Positions 17,025-25,890 are shown, counted from the first letter of the stretch. The stretch: DNA of 64,000 bases from an uncultured Clostridia bacterium (GCA_934178475.1 CAKPQH010000006.1:1-64000); one strand, 5' to 3'. The notes: a model not told the origin generated them from the letters alone. Translations and numbers: made by a program.

Positions 17025-18310
17025 TTATTTAAAAAAGCTCAAGTCTTTAATTAAAACTTTCTGGATTCTATTTTCTAAATTTTCCTTTGATTTAATTTTT
17101 ATCATCATATAATTTTTAGTATGACCAATATAAAAACCTTCTTGTTCTTCTTCAAATAAGACTTCGACTTCTTTTCCAATATATTGCTTTTGGAATTCTC
17201 TTTCATTTTCGTTTGATAATTTTATTAACTTATTACTTCTTTCATCTTTTATTGCCCCATCTACTTGATTTGGCATTTTTGCAGCAACAGTTCCATTCCT
17301 TTTTGAATATCTAAAAACATGCATTTTATAGAATTTAATTTCGCTTAAAAATTCATATGTTTTATTAAATTCTTCTTCTGTTTCTCCCGGAAACCCAACA
17401 ATTATATCTGTTGTCAAATTAACATCTTTAAAATATTTTCTAAGTATTTCTGTTACTTTTTGGAATTCTTTTGTAGTATAATGTCTATTCATTCTTTTTA
17501 ATGTTTCATCACATCCACTTTGAAGTGATAAATGAAAATGATTACAAATTTTATTTAATTTCGAAAGTCTTATTGCCCATTCTTCTGTTACTATTGTCGG
17601 TTCCAATGAACCTAATCTTATTCTTTCAATTCCATCTATCTTATTTAATTCTTCTAATAAATCAATTAATTTATATTCATTCTCAAAATCTTTTCCATAA
17701 GATGCAATATGAATTCCTGTAATTACTATCTCTTTTATCCCTTTTTCTGCAATTTGAGTTACCTCTTTTATTATGCTTTCTGGTTTTCTACTTCTAATTC
17801 TTCCTCTTGCATATGGTATTAAACAATAAGAACAAAAATTATTGCATCCATCTTGTACTTTTATATTAGCTCTCGTTTTTTCTGAGTATGTAACAATCCC
17901 CAAATCCATAAATTCTTGTTCTTCATTAATATTACTTACCATATTAATTTTTTGTTTACTTTCTATATATTCTTCGACAAATTTCACAATTTCCTTTTTT
18001 TCATTATTACCAAGAACTAAATTGATTTCTTTCATATCCTCTAGCACATCTTTAGCAACTTGCACATAACATCCGAACTGCTACAACTATTGTTTTTGGA
18101 TTTTTATCCTTAATCTTTCTAAGAACTTGTCTTGATTTTCTATCAGATATGTTTGTTACTGTACATGTATTTACAATAGCGATATCCGGATTTTCATCTA
18201 ACTTACATATCTCATATCCATTTTTAATAAATTTCTGTTCCATTGCGCTCGTTTCATATTGATTCACCTTACAACCGAAGTGTATAAAACGCTACTTTTC
18301 TATTTTTCAT
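17025..18310 (-). CDS. mtaB: tRNA t6A37 methylthiotransferase MtaB, needing two +1 frameshifts
   Basis: Radical-SAM enzyme that thiomethylates t6A37 in tRNA. Read across three frames it is complete (about 427 aa, normal). Part 1 (18310-18278) is MKNRKVAFYTL; part 2 (18276-18076) starts GCKVNQYETSAMEQ and has NTCTVTNISDRKSRQ; part 3 (18074-17025) starts GCYVQVAKDVLEDM and holds the radical-SAM CNNFCSYCLIP, TGIHIASYGKD, HLSLQSGC and a C-terminal TRAM-like region. At both junctions one extra C precedes a Gly-Cys pair (18277 CTT C GGT; 18075 GTT C GGA), leaving CGG in the incoming frame. Those cysteines bind the auxiliary cluster, so unshifted products would be dead. No other damage is seen. Mutation, sequencing error or +1 frameshifting at CGG are all possible. 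GGAG lies before the ATG at 18310. Confidence 0.8.
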
Positions 18311-18351
18311 AAATTACTCCATTCGTTTGATATTTCTGTTTATAACTTTTA

Positions 18352-18921
18352 TTAATTTTTTCTATACCATTCAGCAAACTTTTGCATAGCTCCATATGAA
18401 CCATCTATTTTTCGTCTGTCTTCTCTTTCTTTTTCATTCATTTCAGCTAAAGTCTTTTCAAAACCTTTTGGTTTAAATATATACCATAAGTCAGACCATT
18501 TTTCTTTTCTATCTTCTCCTTGTTTCTTTATAGATATATTTCCAGGATGATTTCCATAAAAGTATAAAATTTCTTTTCCATCATAATATGCTAAACACTC
18601 TTCAAAATGACACTCTCTATTTTCTTTTCCTTCCATTAATTTTAATATCCCGTCAATTCCAATTGAATCTAATGTAAAATTAACAAAAGCTTTTGGAAAA
18701 CCATTTAGTTCATTAATAAAAAATCCTGTATCTAAAGCCATACATGGCTTTTTAACAACTTCATATGCCTGCATAACTTTATATTTTGCAATTTCTTTAA
18801 CATCTTCACTTCTAGGTTCATCTAGTTCAAAATTATATGTACTTATTTTCAAATTTTCAAAATACTTTTCTGCCGATTTAGCTTTTCCTTTATTGTGTGT
18901 TACAAATACTATTTCTTCCAT
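18352..18921 (-). CDS. Ham1/RdgB-like non-canonical purine NTP pyrophosphatase
   Basis: These enzymes hydrolyse ITP and XTP to keep them out of DNA and RNA. The N-terminal VTHNKGKAKSAEKYF carries the T-x-N-x-x-K substrate motif; PCMALDTGFFINELNGFPKA and the CHFEECLAYYDG segment match the fold. 189 aa is normal. The catalytic loop differs slightly from the common bacterial SDDSGLxVDAL (here ALDTGFFINEL), nearer the archaeal or eukaryotic form. It lies 41 nt upstream of mtaB; both deal with nucleic-acid quality. Confidence 0.75.
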   Translation of the reverse strand: MEEIVFVTHNKGKAKSAEKYFENLKISTYNFELDEPRSEDVKEIAKYKVMQAYEVVKKPCMALDTGFFINELNGFPKAFVNFTLDSIGIDGILKLMEGKENRECHFEECLAYYDGKEILYFYGNHPGNISIKKQGEDRKEKWSDLWYIFKPKGFEKTLAEMNEKEREDRRKIDGSYGAMQKFAEWYRKN

Positions 18922-18966
18922 CTACAAAATCCATCCTATAATCATTTACACATATTTTACATAAAT

Positions 18967-19218
18967 TTATAATTCATATATATTAGCTTTTAATATCATC
19001 TGTGAAATTTTATTTTTTTCACTCATCGGAATATTCCATCTACTAGCATATATAGTTTGTTTTCTCTTATACTCTTCTGATGGCTTTCCTAATACCTTTA
19101 ACAACTTTCTCTGCAAATCCACTTTATTAGTATATACTGATATAACCTGTTCTTTATATAATACATTTATTGTTGTTTCTTCTTCTGATTTTATTGGTTC
19201 ATGATAACTTTTTTTCAT
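18967..19218 (-). CDS. Small conserved-looking protein of unknown function
   Basis: 83 aa starting MKKSYHEPIKSEEETTINVL, mostly charged, with KRKQTIYASRWNIPMSEKNK near the end. No domain is recognised and there is no membrane segment. The ATG at 19218 has TAGGAG 5 nt upstream, better than the earlier in-frame start. It sits between MscS and the Ham1-like gene, all on the same strand with short gaps. Confidence 0.5.
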   Translation of the reverse strand: MKKSYHEPIKSEEETTINVLYKEQVISVYTNKVDLQRKLLKVLGKPSEEYKRKQTIYASRWNIPMSEKNKISQMILKANIYEL

Positions 19219-19263
19219 AATAACTCCTAATCTCAATTGCTTATTTTGTTATCTTTGGTATAT

Positions 19264-20055
19264 TTATTTTGTATGTATATCAATTTGAGTATATGGTATT
19301 TCTATTTTTCTCTTATCTAACTCCAATTTTATTATTCTATTTGCATCTCTTTTAGTTTGAGGTTTAAGTTCAGGTTTACATGATATTCTAATCTTATAAT
19401 ATATAGCTGAATCTCCAAACTCATTTACACCTTTATATTCCACTTTTCTTACACTATCTAGTTTAGATATAATATTTACTATTGTTTCAATAGCTTCTTC
19501 TATTTTATCAATAGGTTCTTCATATGGAAGTGGAACATCTATATCCAACTGTGTTGATAACGTCAATGCTTGACTTATATTTCTATTTGCAATAGCAAGT
19601 AAATTTCCATTATTTACATCTTGCATCTTTGTTGTTTTAATCCCAACTTGTAATACTTTTCCCTCTATATCTCCAATTTTTATAACATCACCAACAGAAA
19701 AATAGCTATCTACAATAATATTTATTCCCATTATAATATCTTTTAAAGCATCTTGAAGTGCAAGTCCTACAATTACAGACACAAGTCCCAGTCCAGCTAC
19801 AATTGATGTTACATTTACACCATTTACTTGAAGTACTAATAAAAATACAAGAATAATTATAAGATATTTAAAAATACTATTAAACAATCTAATATACGTT
19901 CTATTTTTCTTATTAATCTTATCATTATTTTTATTTATCTCTATAATTTTCTTCATAATCTTTTTAACAAAAAGATACAATAAAATTCCCACAACTATAA
20001 TAGCTATAGATATTAAAATTCTCTCATTTTCCATTAATCCATTTAATTTATCCAT
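19264..20055 (-). CDS. Small-conductance mechanosensitive channel, MscS family
   Basis: 263 aa. Three transmembrane helices (about 13-30, 58-80 and the pore helix about 82-110). The pore helix has the MscS Gly/Ala pattern in IVAGLGLVSVIVGLALQDAL, followed by the beta-domain start DSYFSVGDVIKIGDIEGKV. The cytoplasmic vestibule region follows. The channel opens under membrane tension to release osmolytes after osmotic downshock. The short N-terminus is the minimal bacterial form. Confidence 0.9.
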   Translation of the reverse strand: MDKLNGLMENERILISIAIIVVGILLYLFVKKIMKKIIEINKNNDKINKKNRTYIRLFNSIFKYLIIILVFLLVLQVNGVNVTSIVAGLGLVSVIVGLALQDALKDIIMGINIIVDSYFSVGDVIKIGDIEGKVLQVGIKTTKMQDVNNGNLLAIANRNISQALTLSTQLDIDVPLPYEEPIDKIEEAIETIVNIISKLDSVRKVEYKGVNEFGDSAIYYKIRISCKPELKPQTKRDANRIIKLELDKRKIEIPYTQIDIHTK

Positions 20056-20176
20056 ATACTCACACTCTTTCTTTTGTTATTTTTTCCAATATAAACTACC
20101 AATATAATAACACAAAATGGAGTTTTAGGCAATTAGAAAAAACAATTAATATATAAAAAATCAAAATAAAGAAAAA

Positions 20177-20220
20177 ACTAGTCAAATTCACTCAATTCCA
20201 CTTGAGAATTTTCAACTAGT
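20177..20220. terminator. Terminator after the prepilin/FGE-like gene
   Basis: AACTAGT..AAATT..CTCAA pairs with TTGAG..AATTT..AACTAGT in a long interrupted stem with T/A runs on both sides, after the gene ending at 20231. Confidence 0.65.
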
Positions 20221-20230
20221 CGTTTTTTTA

Positions 20231-21559
20231 TTATTTTATATAAAGTGAGAGACGAGAACCATAATCGCTATTAGCAGAACTAGGTACATTACTGTTACGG
20301 TACCCAGGAGCATAGCTATCATTATAATCTCCACCTCGAAAAACTCTGCAATTTATGTCAACAGTCTCCATTATCCATTCATGATGACATCCATACAAAT
20401 CATATACATTATTTATTATATCATTTTGCGATTTTCCTGTTACTGTTTCACCAGCTGTTCTTCTCGACGTATCATATCCTATTCCAATTTTTGTCCCCGT
20501 CTTTTGCATCCATATCATCATTACACTATATTGATTTCCCCATATCATACTACTTTCTACACCATCTAATCCATTATCTTTTGCCATTGTCCTTTGTTTA
20601 TTATATAGTCCATACCACATTTTTGTATCTGTCTGTGATGCATCTGCTGTTGCTGTATTATTATCTGTTATTGATGCATTTTTTGACACTGCTTTTCCTT
20701 CTTTTATCCCTGTTTCATATCTTCCTACATAAAATCCACCATATTTAGCCACACTCTTTACCATATTATTATACTCATCTTGCATATCTTTTCCAAATTC
20801 TTTTGCATCACTATAATTTCCTGCTAAATTATAATATTTGGCATCATAGTTTGTTCCCGCTATCGTATCTAATAATGCATATGTATCATTATCGCTTCCA
20901 GTTACTAAACTTGGTTCTCTGTAATTTGTTTTTCCTAGTCCGCATTTTGATAAATCATATGCCTTTTGCTTTTCTTTTATTTGATTTAAATCATATAATA
21001 CTCCTTGATAATTTTCTGTTTCTCCTATTTTTCTTGCCATTGGTGCATATGTTCCAACTGTTATTGCTGTTTTCCCATCATATATTGCATTTGGTACTGG
21101 CACCCATACAAACTCTCCTGCTTTTGTATTTTCAATTACTAATCCCGTATTTACTGTTCCTTCTTTATACTTAAAACCAGCTGGTATTACTGCTTTTTCT
21201 ATCTCTCCAGATTCTGTTATTGATATTGCTTCTTTTCCATCTTTAGATACAAATGTTCCTTCTCCTTTATAAGTATATCCCTTATCTGTATATGCTTTCA
21301 CAATATCACTATCTTCTGTTAATTTACTTACATCTATTGTTCCTTCTCCATCTATTAAAGCTGCTTGAATTGCAAGTTTTTCTTTTTCTTCTTCAGTTGC
21401 TTTATTTTGTGCATCTTTTGCACTTGTTGCTTTGCCCAGTATTCCATCTTGGCTTGATATCATACTTATTGATACTCCCGCTAAAATTAGTAGTACTATT
21501 ATCGTAATTACTAACGCTATCAATGTAATACCTCTTTTGTTTCTTAATTGGCTTCCCAT
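20231..21559 (-). CDS. Prepilin-like protein with a formylglycine-enzyme/C-type-lectin-like domain
   Basis: 442 aa. The basic start MGSQLRNKRG precedes ITLIALVITIIVLLILAGVS, a type IV prepilin-type cleavage site and helix, but position 5 is Ala instead of Glu. A coiled region (about 40-75) follows. The C-terminal half has the sulfatase-modifying-factor/C-type-lectin fold marks: EFVWVPVPNA, GGFYVGRYETGI, NVYDLYGCHHEWIMET, RVFRGGDYND and GSRLSLYIK at the end. The domain is probably displayed on a pilus-like fibre or membrane and used for binding; catalytic residues cannot be verified. The last 35 codons are rich in Asn, Ser, Asp and Tyr, as in diversified lectin folds. AAAGGAGGA precedes the ATG. 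Two other genes share this N-terminus. Confidence 0.8.
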   Translation of the reverse strand: MGSQLRNKRGITLIALVITIIVLLILAGVSISMISSQDGILGKATSAKDAQNKATEEEKEKLAIQAALIDGEGTIDVSKLTEDSDIVKAYTDKGYTYKGEGTFVSKDGKEAISITESGEIEKAVIPAGFKYKEGTVNTGLVIENTKAGEFVWVPVPNAIYDGKTAITVGTYAPMARKIGETENYQGVLYDLNQIKEKQKAYDLSKCGLGKTNYREPSLVTGSDNDTYALLDTIAGTNYDAKYYNLAGNYSDAKEFGKDMQDEYNNMVKSVAKYGGFYVGRYETGIKEGKAVSKNASITDNNTATADASQTDTKMWYGLYNKQRTMAKDNGLDGVESSMIWGNQYSVMMIWMQKTGTKIGIGYDTSRRTAGETVTGKSQNDIINNVYDLYGCHHEWIMETVDINCRVFRGGDYNDSYAPGYRNSNVPSSANSDYGSRLSLYIK

Positions 21560-21607
21560 TTTATTTTATCCTCCTTTTATCCTTACTTTACCATTTTTAC
21601 TATTTCT

Positions 21608-21630
21608 TTTACAGTGAGTATTATTCATAC
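21608..21630 (-). promoter_or_regulatory. Conserved 23-bp upstream motif, copy A
   Basis: This segment matches 27735-27757 at 21 of 23 positions (core TTTACAGTGA, then ATTCATAC). Both lie 70-80 nt upstream of prepilin-like genes. It could be a regulator site or promoter part; no clear -35/-10 pair is seen. Confidence 0.45.
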
Positions 21631-21664
21631 TCTTATATCATTACTATTTTTTCTTTTCATAACA

Positions 21665-21713
21665 AAAATAAGACTTCTATTGCTATTTTAAGCAATAAGA
21701 CAGTCTTATTTTG
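21665..21713 (-). terminator. AATAAGACT hairpin between NUDIX and prepilin genes
   Basis: Minus strand AAAATAAGACT pairs with AGTCTTATTTT, and an inner TATTGC/GCAATA stem extends it; T-rich after. It probably ends the NUDIX gene. The same two-part stem precedes the other two prepilin-like genes (27803, 50898). Confidence 0.6.
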
Positions 21714-21730
21714 GTTCTTGTATTTTATTA

Positions 21731-22165
21731 TTATAAAATTCCTTTATTTACATCATCTATAAATTTTTCAGCTATATTTGGCGGCATAAGTGGTATATTT
21801 TCTAGTTCTTCTTTCTTTACTATTTCTGGTAAGAACTTTCCACTATCTATGTATTTAGGATCCCCATTAAATTCTGGTCCATCTCCTGTTCCAAACTCAC
21901 CTGATTTATATTTACACAAAAAATAATATGATTTTTGTGCAAATTCTAATGATTCTTCTTCATATAACTTTTGTAATACTTCAACATCAATACCAAATTC
22001 TTCTTTTATTTCTCTTGCTGTTCCTTCTTCTAAAGTTTCTCCTTCTTCAAGTCCTCCACCAGGAAAAACATAGTATTCAGACATTGGTTTATTTTTTACA
22101 TCTTTTCTATGCATTAAAGCATATCCATCATTTAAAGGTATAATCCCTGCAACTCTTATTCTCAT
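21731..22165 (-). CDS. NUDIX hydrolase
   Basis: 144 aa with a complete Nudix box: GGGLEEGETLEEGTAREIKE then EFGI, matching Gx5Ex7REUxEExGU. It starts MRIRVAGIIPLNDGYALMHR. The C-terminal part (FGTGDGPEFNGDP, FLPEIVKKEEL) resembles the small MutT-like group acting on nucleotides; the substrate is open. The start at 22165 follows AAAGGAAGA. It stands alone between pyk and the prepilin-like gene, each separated by hairpins. Confidence 0.85.
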   Translation of the reverse strand: MRIRVAGIIPLNDGYALMHRKDVKNKPMSEYYVFPGGGLEEGETLEEGTAREIKEEFGIDVEVLQKLYEEESLEFAQKSYYFLCKYKSGEFGTGDGPEFNGDPKYIDSGKFLPEIVKKEELENIPLMPPNIAEKFIDDVNKGIL

Positions 22166-22193
22166 AATTTTCTTCCTTTCTTTTTGTAGCATT

Positions 22194-22221
22194 AAGAACC
22201 GTTTTTAATAAAACGGTTCTT
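22194..22221. terminator. Hairpin after pyk
   Basis: AAGAACCGTTTT and AAAACGGTTCTT form a perfect 12-bp stem with loop TAAT, 14 nt past the pyk stop. The T-tract in the minus direction is weak. Confidence 0.55.
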
Positions 22222-22234
22222 GTATAAATCATAA

Positions 22235-23665
22235 TTAAATTTTTACTATTCCTGAAATAGTTTTGCTTTCTCTATCTGGTAATATTCTTGATCCACCAGT
22301 AACAACAACTGTATCTCCTTTTTCAAGGATTCCTTGTTTTTCTAGTTTCTCAATTCCAGCTTCTACAGTTTTTTCAATAGTTTCTTTTGATTCAACATAT
22401 ACTGGATGTACATTCCAAACTAAAGCTAATTGTCTATATGTTCTCTTGTTATCTGTAACTGCAAGTATTGGGCATCCTGCTCCAAGTCCTGCTAATCTTC
22501 TTGCAGAATTTCCTAAATTTGTATAACAAACTATAGCATCTGCATTCATTATTTCTGCAGAAACACATACTGAATAAGCAACTTGCATTTTAAAATCAGA
22601 TAAATCAATATCTTCATTTTCATCAAATCTCTTCCAGTAATTAATTTCTGGTTCAACTCTATTTGCAATTTTAACCATTGTTTCAACACATTCAACTGGA
22701 TAATCACCTTGAGCACATTCTCCAGAAAGCATTATAGCACTTGTTCTATCAAATATAGCATTTGCTACGTCACTTGCTTCTGCTCTTGTTGGTAATGGTT
22801 GATGTGTCATTGACTCTAACATTTGTGTAGCTGTTATAGCTGGCTTACAAGCTTTGTTAGATAATTTTATAAATTTCTTTTGCATGATAGGTGGTTCTGT
22901 AAAGTCTGTTTCTGTAGCCATATCTCCACGAGCTATCATTTGTCCATCAGCTAAGTCTACTATTGTTTCCATATTTGATATACCTTCAACATTTTCAACT
23001 TTAGTTATTATTTTTATATCTTTTCCACCATTTTCATCTAATACTTTTCTAACTTGATTTATATCATCTGCATTTCTAGCAAAAGAAATTGCAACAAAAT
23101 CGTAATCATGTTCACAAGCTGTTTTCAAATCTGCTATATCTTTTTCAGCTAAACCTGGTAATCTTATTGTTGTTCCTGGTAAGTTCATTGTTTTTCTACT
23201 TCCAAGACCGTTTCCGTGAACTACAGTACATTCAATATCTTTTCCTACTATAGCATCAACTTTTAATTCAATAGCACCATCATCTATTAAAATTTTAGTT
23301 CCTGGTTTAACATCTTTGTATAATTCTTTGTAAGTTACTGAAACTTTTTCTTCGTTTCCTTCAATATCATCATTTACTAATGTAAATTTTTGTCCATCTT
23401 TTAATTGGATTTTTTGATTTTTACCTGTATATAACATTCCTGTTCTTATTTCAGGTCCTTTCATGTCCAATAACATTGGTATTGGTAAATCCATTTCTTC
23501 TCTTAATTTAATAATTGTTTCAGATTTTTCTTTTTGTTCTTCCCAGCTTCCATGTGAATAATTTACTCTACATACATTTAATCCTGCATTAAATAATTCT
23601 GGTAATCTGTTTTCACTTGCTGGTCCAATTGTTCCTACTATTTTTGTTTTTCTCAAAGTTTTCAT
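22235..23665 (-). CDS. pyk: Pyruvate kinase
   Basis: Converts phosphoenolpyruvate and ADP to pyruvate and ATP, the last step of glycolysis; with Pta-AckA and Pgi it outlines sugar fermentation to acetate. Marks: KTKIVGTIGPASEN, CRVNYSHGSWEEQ, MLLDMKGPEIRTG, ITKVENVEGISNMETI, MIARGDMATE and ATQMLESMTHQPLPTRAEAS. 476 aa is the short form without a C-terminal PEP-utiliser domain. The metal-site loop MIARGDMATETDFTEPP differs from the common ARGDLGVEIP, so it belongs to a divergent subgroup. Confidence 0.96.
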   Translation of the reverse strand: MKTLRKTKIVGTIGPASENRLPELFNAGLNVCRVNYSHGSWEEQKEKSETIIKLREEMDLPIPMLLDMKGPEIRTGMLYTGKNQKIQLKDGQKFTLVNDDIEGNEEKVSVTYKELYKDVKPGTKILIDDGAIELKVDAIVGKDIECTVVHGNGLGSRKTMNLPGTTIRLPGLAEKDIADLKTACEHDYDFVAISFARNADDINQVRKVLDENGGKDIKIITKVENVEGISNMETIVDLADGQMIARGDMATETDFTEPPIMQKKFIKLSNKACKPAITATQMLESMTHQPLPTRAEASDVANAIFDRTSAIMLSGECAQGDYPVECVETMVKIANRVEPEINYWKRFDENEDIDLSDFKMQVAYSVCVSAEIMNADAIVCYTNLGNSARRLAGLGAGCPILAVTDNKRTYRQLALVWNVHPVYVESKETIEKTVEAGIEKLEKQGILEKGDTVVVTGGSRILPDRESKTISGIVKI

Positions 23666-23718
23666 ATATTCTCCTCCTTATATTTAAAACCGAAATTTAT
23701 TATATCACATATTCTTGT

Positions 23719-23747
23719 AAATATTCAAGTTTTTTTGAATATTTTTT
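23719..23747 (+). other. Terminator-like hairpin in the pyk-vanW divergent region
   Basis: AATATTCAA and TTGAATATT flank a T-rich loop, followed by T7ATTTTTT, 40 nt upstream of the VanW-like ATG. Either an attenuator of that gene or a chance AT-rich stem. Confidence 0.3.
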
Positions 23748-23785
23748 TATTTTTTGGTAATTTTATATAAAAAGGAGTTTATTTT

Positions 23786-24523
23786 ATGAATGTCAAGAAA
23801 TTTTTTATAATACTTTTTATTCTAATTTTAATAGGAATTTTATCGTTTTTTGTTTACAAATACTTTACCAACAATAATCGTAATTCAAGCAATAACAATT
23901 ACTCTAGCAGTAAATTAAGTTCAACTAACAACACTAATACTAACAATGAATCTACAAATAATACTTTAAACAACAATTCTAATAATACAATTAACACAAT
24001 TAACAATTCCACAAGCACAACCAAATTAAATACTAATAATGAGCAAGATAATCCCCTTCAACCTAAAGAAGAAGAAATTTCTTCTTTTACAACAAAAATA
24101 TACACTAAAGATTCTGAAAGACAGAATAATATTTCTATTACTTGTTCTAGTTTAAATGATACAGTCATAAAAAAGGGAGAAACCTTTTCTTTTTGTGATA
24201 CAGTAGGAAAAGCAACATCCAGCAAAGGATATCAAAAAGCAGATGTTTTTCAAGATGGTAAAGTTGTTCAAGCTTTAGGCGGTGGAAATTGTCAAATAAG
24301 CACTACTTTATATAATGCAATTTTAAACACATCAAACCTAAATGTAACAGAAAGACACAGTCATAGTAACTCTGTTCCTTATATCGAATCTGGTAAAGAT
24401 GCTGCAGTTGCTTATGGTTCATATGACTTTAAATTTGTTAACAATAATGATTTTGATATAAAAATAAAGGCTGAAAACACCAAAAATGAAGTCATAATTA
24501 AATTGTTTAAAATTTCTGTTTAA
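23786..24523 (+). CDS. Membrane-anchored VanW-domain protein
   Basis: 245 aa. A transmembrane anchor (about 7-24), a 70-residue Asn/Ser/Thr linker and a VanW domain (about 100-245): VIKKGETFSFCDTVGKATSS, KADVFQDGKVVQALGGGNCQ, ISTTLYNAIL and RHSHSNSVPYI. VanW domains were named for a gene in a vancomycin-resistance cluster and are common in clostridial wall-associated proteins; their chemistry is unknown. No vanA/B ligase is nearby, so resistance should not be inferred. A terminator follows directly, and the adjacent gene is a D,D-carboxypeptidase, another wall protein. Confidence 0.85.
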   Translation: MNVKKFFIILFILILIGILSFFVYKYFTNNNRNSSNNNYSSSKLSSTNNTNTNNESTNNTLNNNSNNTINTINNSTSTTKLNTNNEQDNPLQPKEEEISSFTTKIYTKDSERQNNISITCSSLNDTVIKKGETFSFCDTVGKATSSKGYQKADVFQDGKVVQALGGGNCQISTTLYNAILNTSNLNVTERHSHSNSVPYIESGKDAAVAYGSYDFKFVNNNDFDIKIKAENTKNEVIIKLFKISV

Positions 24524-24550
24524 CCTATATTTTTGGAATATAGGTTATTT
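24522..24550 (+). terminator. Terminator of the VanW gene
   Basis: ACCTATAT and ATATAGGT pair around TTTTGGA, then TATTTTATT. The stem begins in the stop codon. Confidence 0.65.
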
Positions 24551-24591
24551 TATTGCATATAATTTTATTAGTATTTATTGGAGGTACAACT

Positions 24592-25837
24592 ATGAATCTT
24601 AATAAAAAAAAACTTATTCTTATATCTTTTACAATTTTAACAATTATATTTCTTCCCATATATAGTTTAGCAAACTATTCAGATTATACTTGGAGTTCTA
24701 CAAATTACTTATCAATTCCCACTTCATCTAACATTTCATCTGAATATACAGATGATACATCTAATCCACTCAATTTAGAATGTGAATCAGCTATATTAAT
24801 AGAGCAAACTACTCGGTCAAATTCTATACTCATATAATTCTCATGAAAAACTTCGTCCTGCAAGTGTAACAAAAATCATGAGCATATTACTTATAATGGA
24901 TGCTATAAATAATGGAACTATCAATTATGATACCAAAATTCCATGTAGCGAAAATGCTGCTTCTATGGGTGGATCTCAAATATGGCTTGATACAACTGAA
25001 AGTCTATCTGTAAATGACATGCTAAAAGCAATATGTGTTGTATCAGCAAATGATTGTGTAGTTGCAATGGCAGAATATTTAGGTGGAACAGAAGAAAACT
25101 TTGTTAACATGATGAATCAAAAAGCAAAAGAATTAGGTATGAATGATACTACATTTAAAAATTGTCATGGAATTGATGAAGATGGTCACGAAACATCAAG
25201 TTATGATATATCTCTTATGTCAAAAGAACTTTTAAACAAATATCCAGAAATAACTAAATATACAACAATTTGGAGTGATAACTTAAGAGAAGGGAAATCA
25301 GAACTTATAAATACAAATAAACTAGTACACAATTATAATGGTTGTACAGGGTTAAAAACAGGTTCAACATCTCAAGCATTATTTAACTTATCTGCTTCTG
25401 CAACTCGTGATAACTTATCCTTAATTGCTGTAGTTATGAAAGCTCCTACATCTAAATTGAGATTTAGTAATGCTACTAATCTTTTGAATTATGGATTTAA
25501 CAATTTTGAATACAAATCTCTAGCAAAAAAAGGAGATATAATAACAAATATTCCTATTAATAAAGGAAATAAATCTAGTTTAGATATCATAGTAAACCAT
25601 GATGTAGGTATTATAACTGCTAAAGGTTATAGTAACAACATAGACCAAAAACTAACTTTAAATGATAATATTTCAGCACCTATTAATGAAGGAGACATTC
25701 TAGGAAGTATAGAATATTCTGTTGACAACACTACTCTTACCTCATCTGATATTGTAGCTCAAACCTCTGTTGAAAAAATATCTATTTGGAATATGATATC
25801 AAATATTTACTATAAATGGTTTAATATTATAAGATAA
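24592..25837 (+). CDS. D-alanyl-D-alanine carboxypeptidase (DacF/PBP5-like) needing one +1 frameshift
   Basis: Secreted penicillin-binding protein trimming D-Ala from wall peptides. The ATG at 24592 follows GGAGGT; a signal or anchor helix (about 6-24) comes next. The first frame ends at ...LIEQTT then CGG TCA; reading +1 from 24815 gives GQILYSYNSHEKLRPASVTK, restoring the catalytic SxxK, then VVSANDC (SxN), TGLKTGSTSQA (KTG) and a PBP5-like C-terminal domain to 25837. The extra base is C24814 in ACT C GGT, the same type of lesion as in mtaB. Nothing else is damaged. Without the shift only about 80 residues before the active site are made. It is followed by a terminator. Confidence 0.82.
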
Positions 25838-25848
25838 AAATATGCAAT

Positions 25849-25890
25849 AAAAAACTAAGCAAAATTGAAATTAAATTGCTTAGTTTTTTT
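25849..25890. terminator. Bidirectional terminator after the carboxypeptidase
   Basis: AAAAACTAAGCAA pairs with TTGCTTAGTTTTT and is followed by more T; also in the right place for the minus-strand gene ending at 25932. Confidence 0.75.

Noticed and set aside
18052..18267. Reassignment of CGG to another amino acid
   Set aside because: At all three sites the zero frame soon meets a stop while the +1 frame gives the conserved protein, so a new meaning of CGG would not rescue them. CGG also fits Arg or any residue in the 213-aa gene at 55688, where a +1 shift would hit a stop within four codons.
20231..21559. Complete diversity-generating retroelement
   Set aside because: No reverse transcriptase, accessory gene or template repeat is seen in the window; kept only as a hypothesis for the variable end.
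23786..24523. Vancomycin resistance cluster
   Set aside because: The VanW domain alone is common in clostridia; no ligase, dehydrogenase or dipeptidase genes of a van cluster are nearby.
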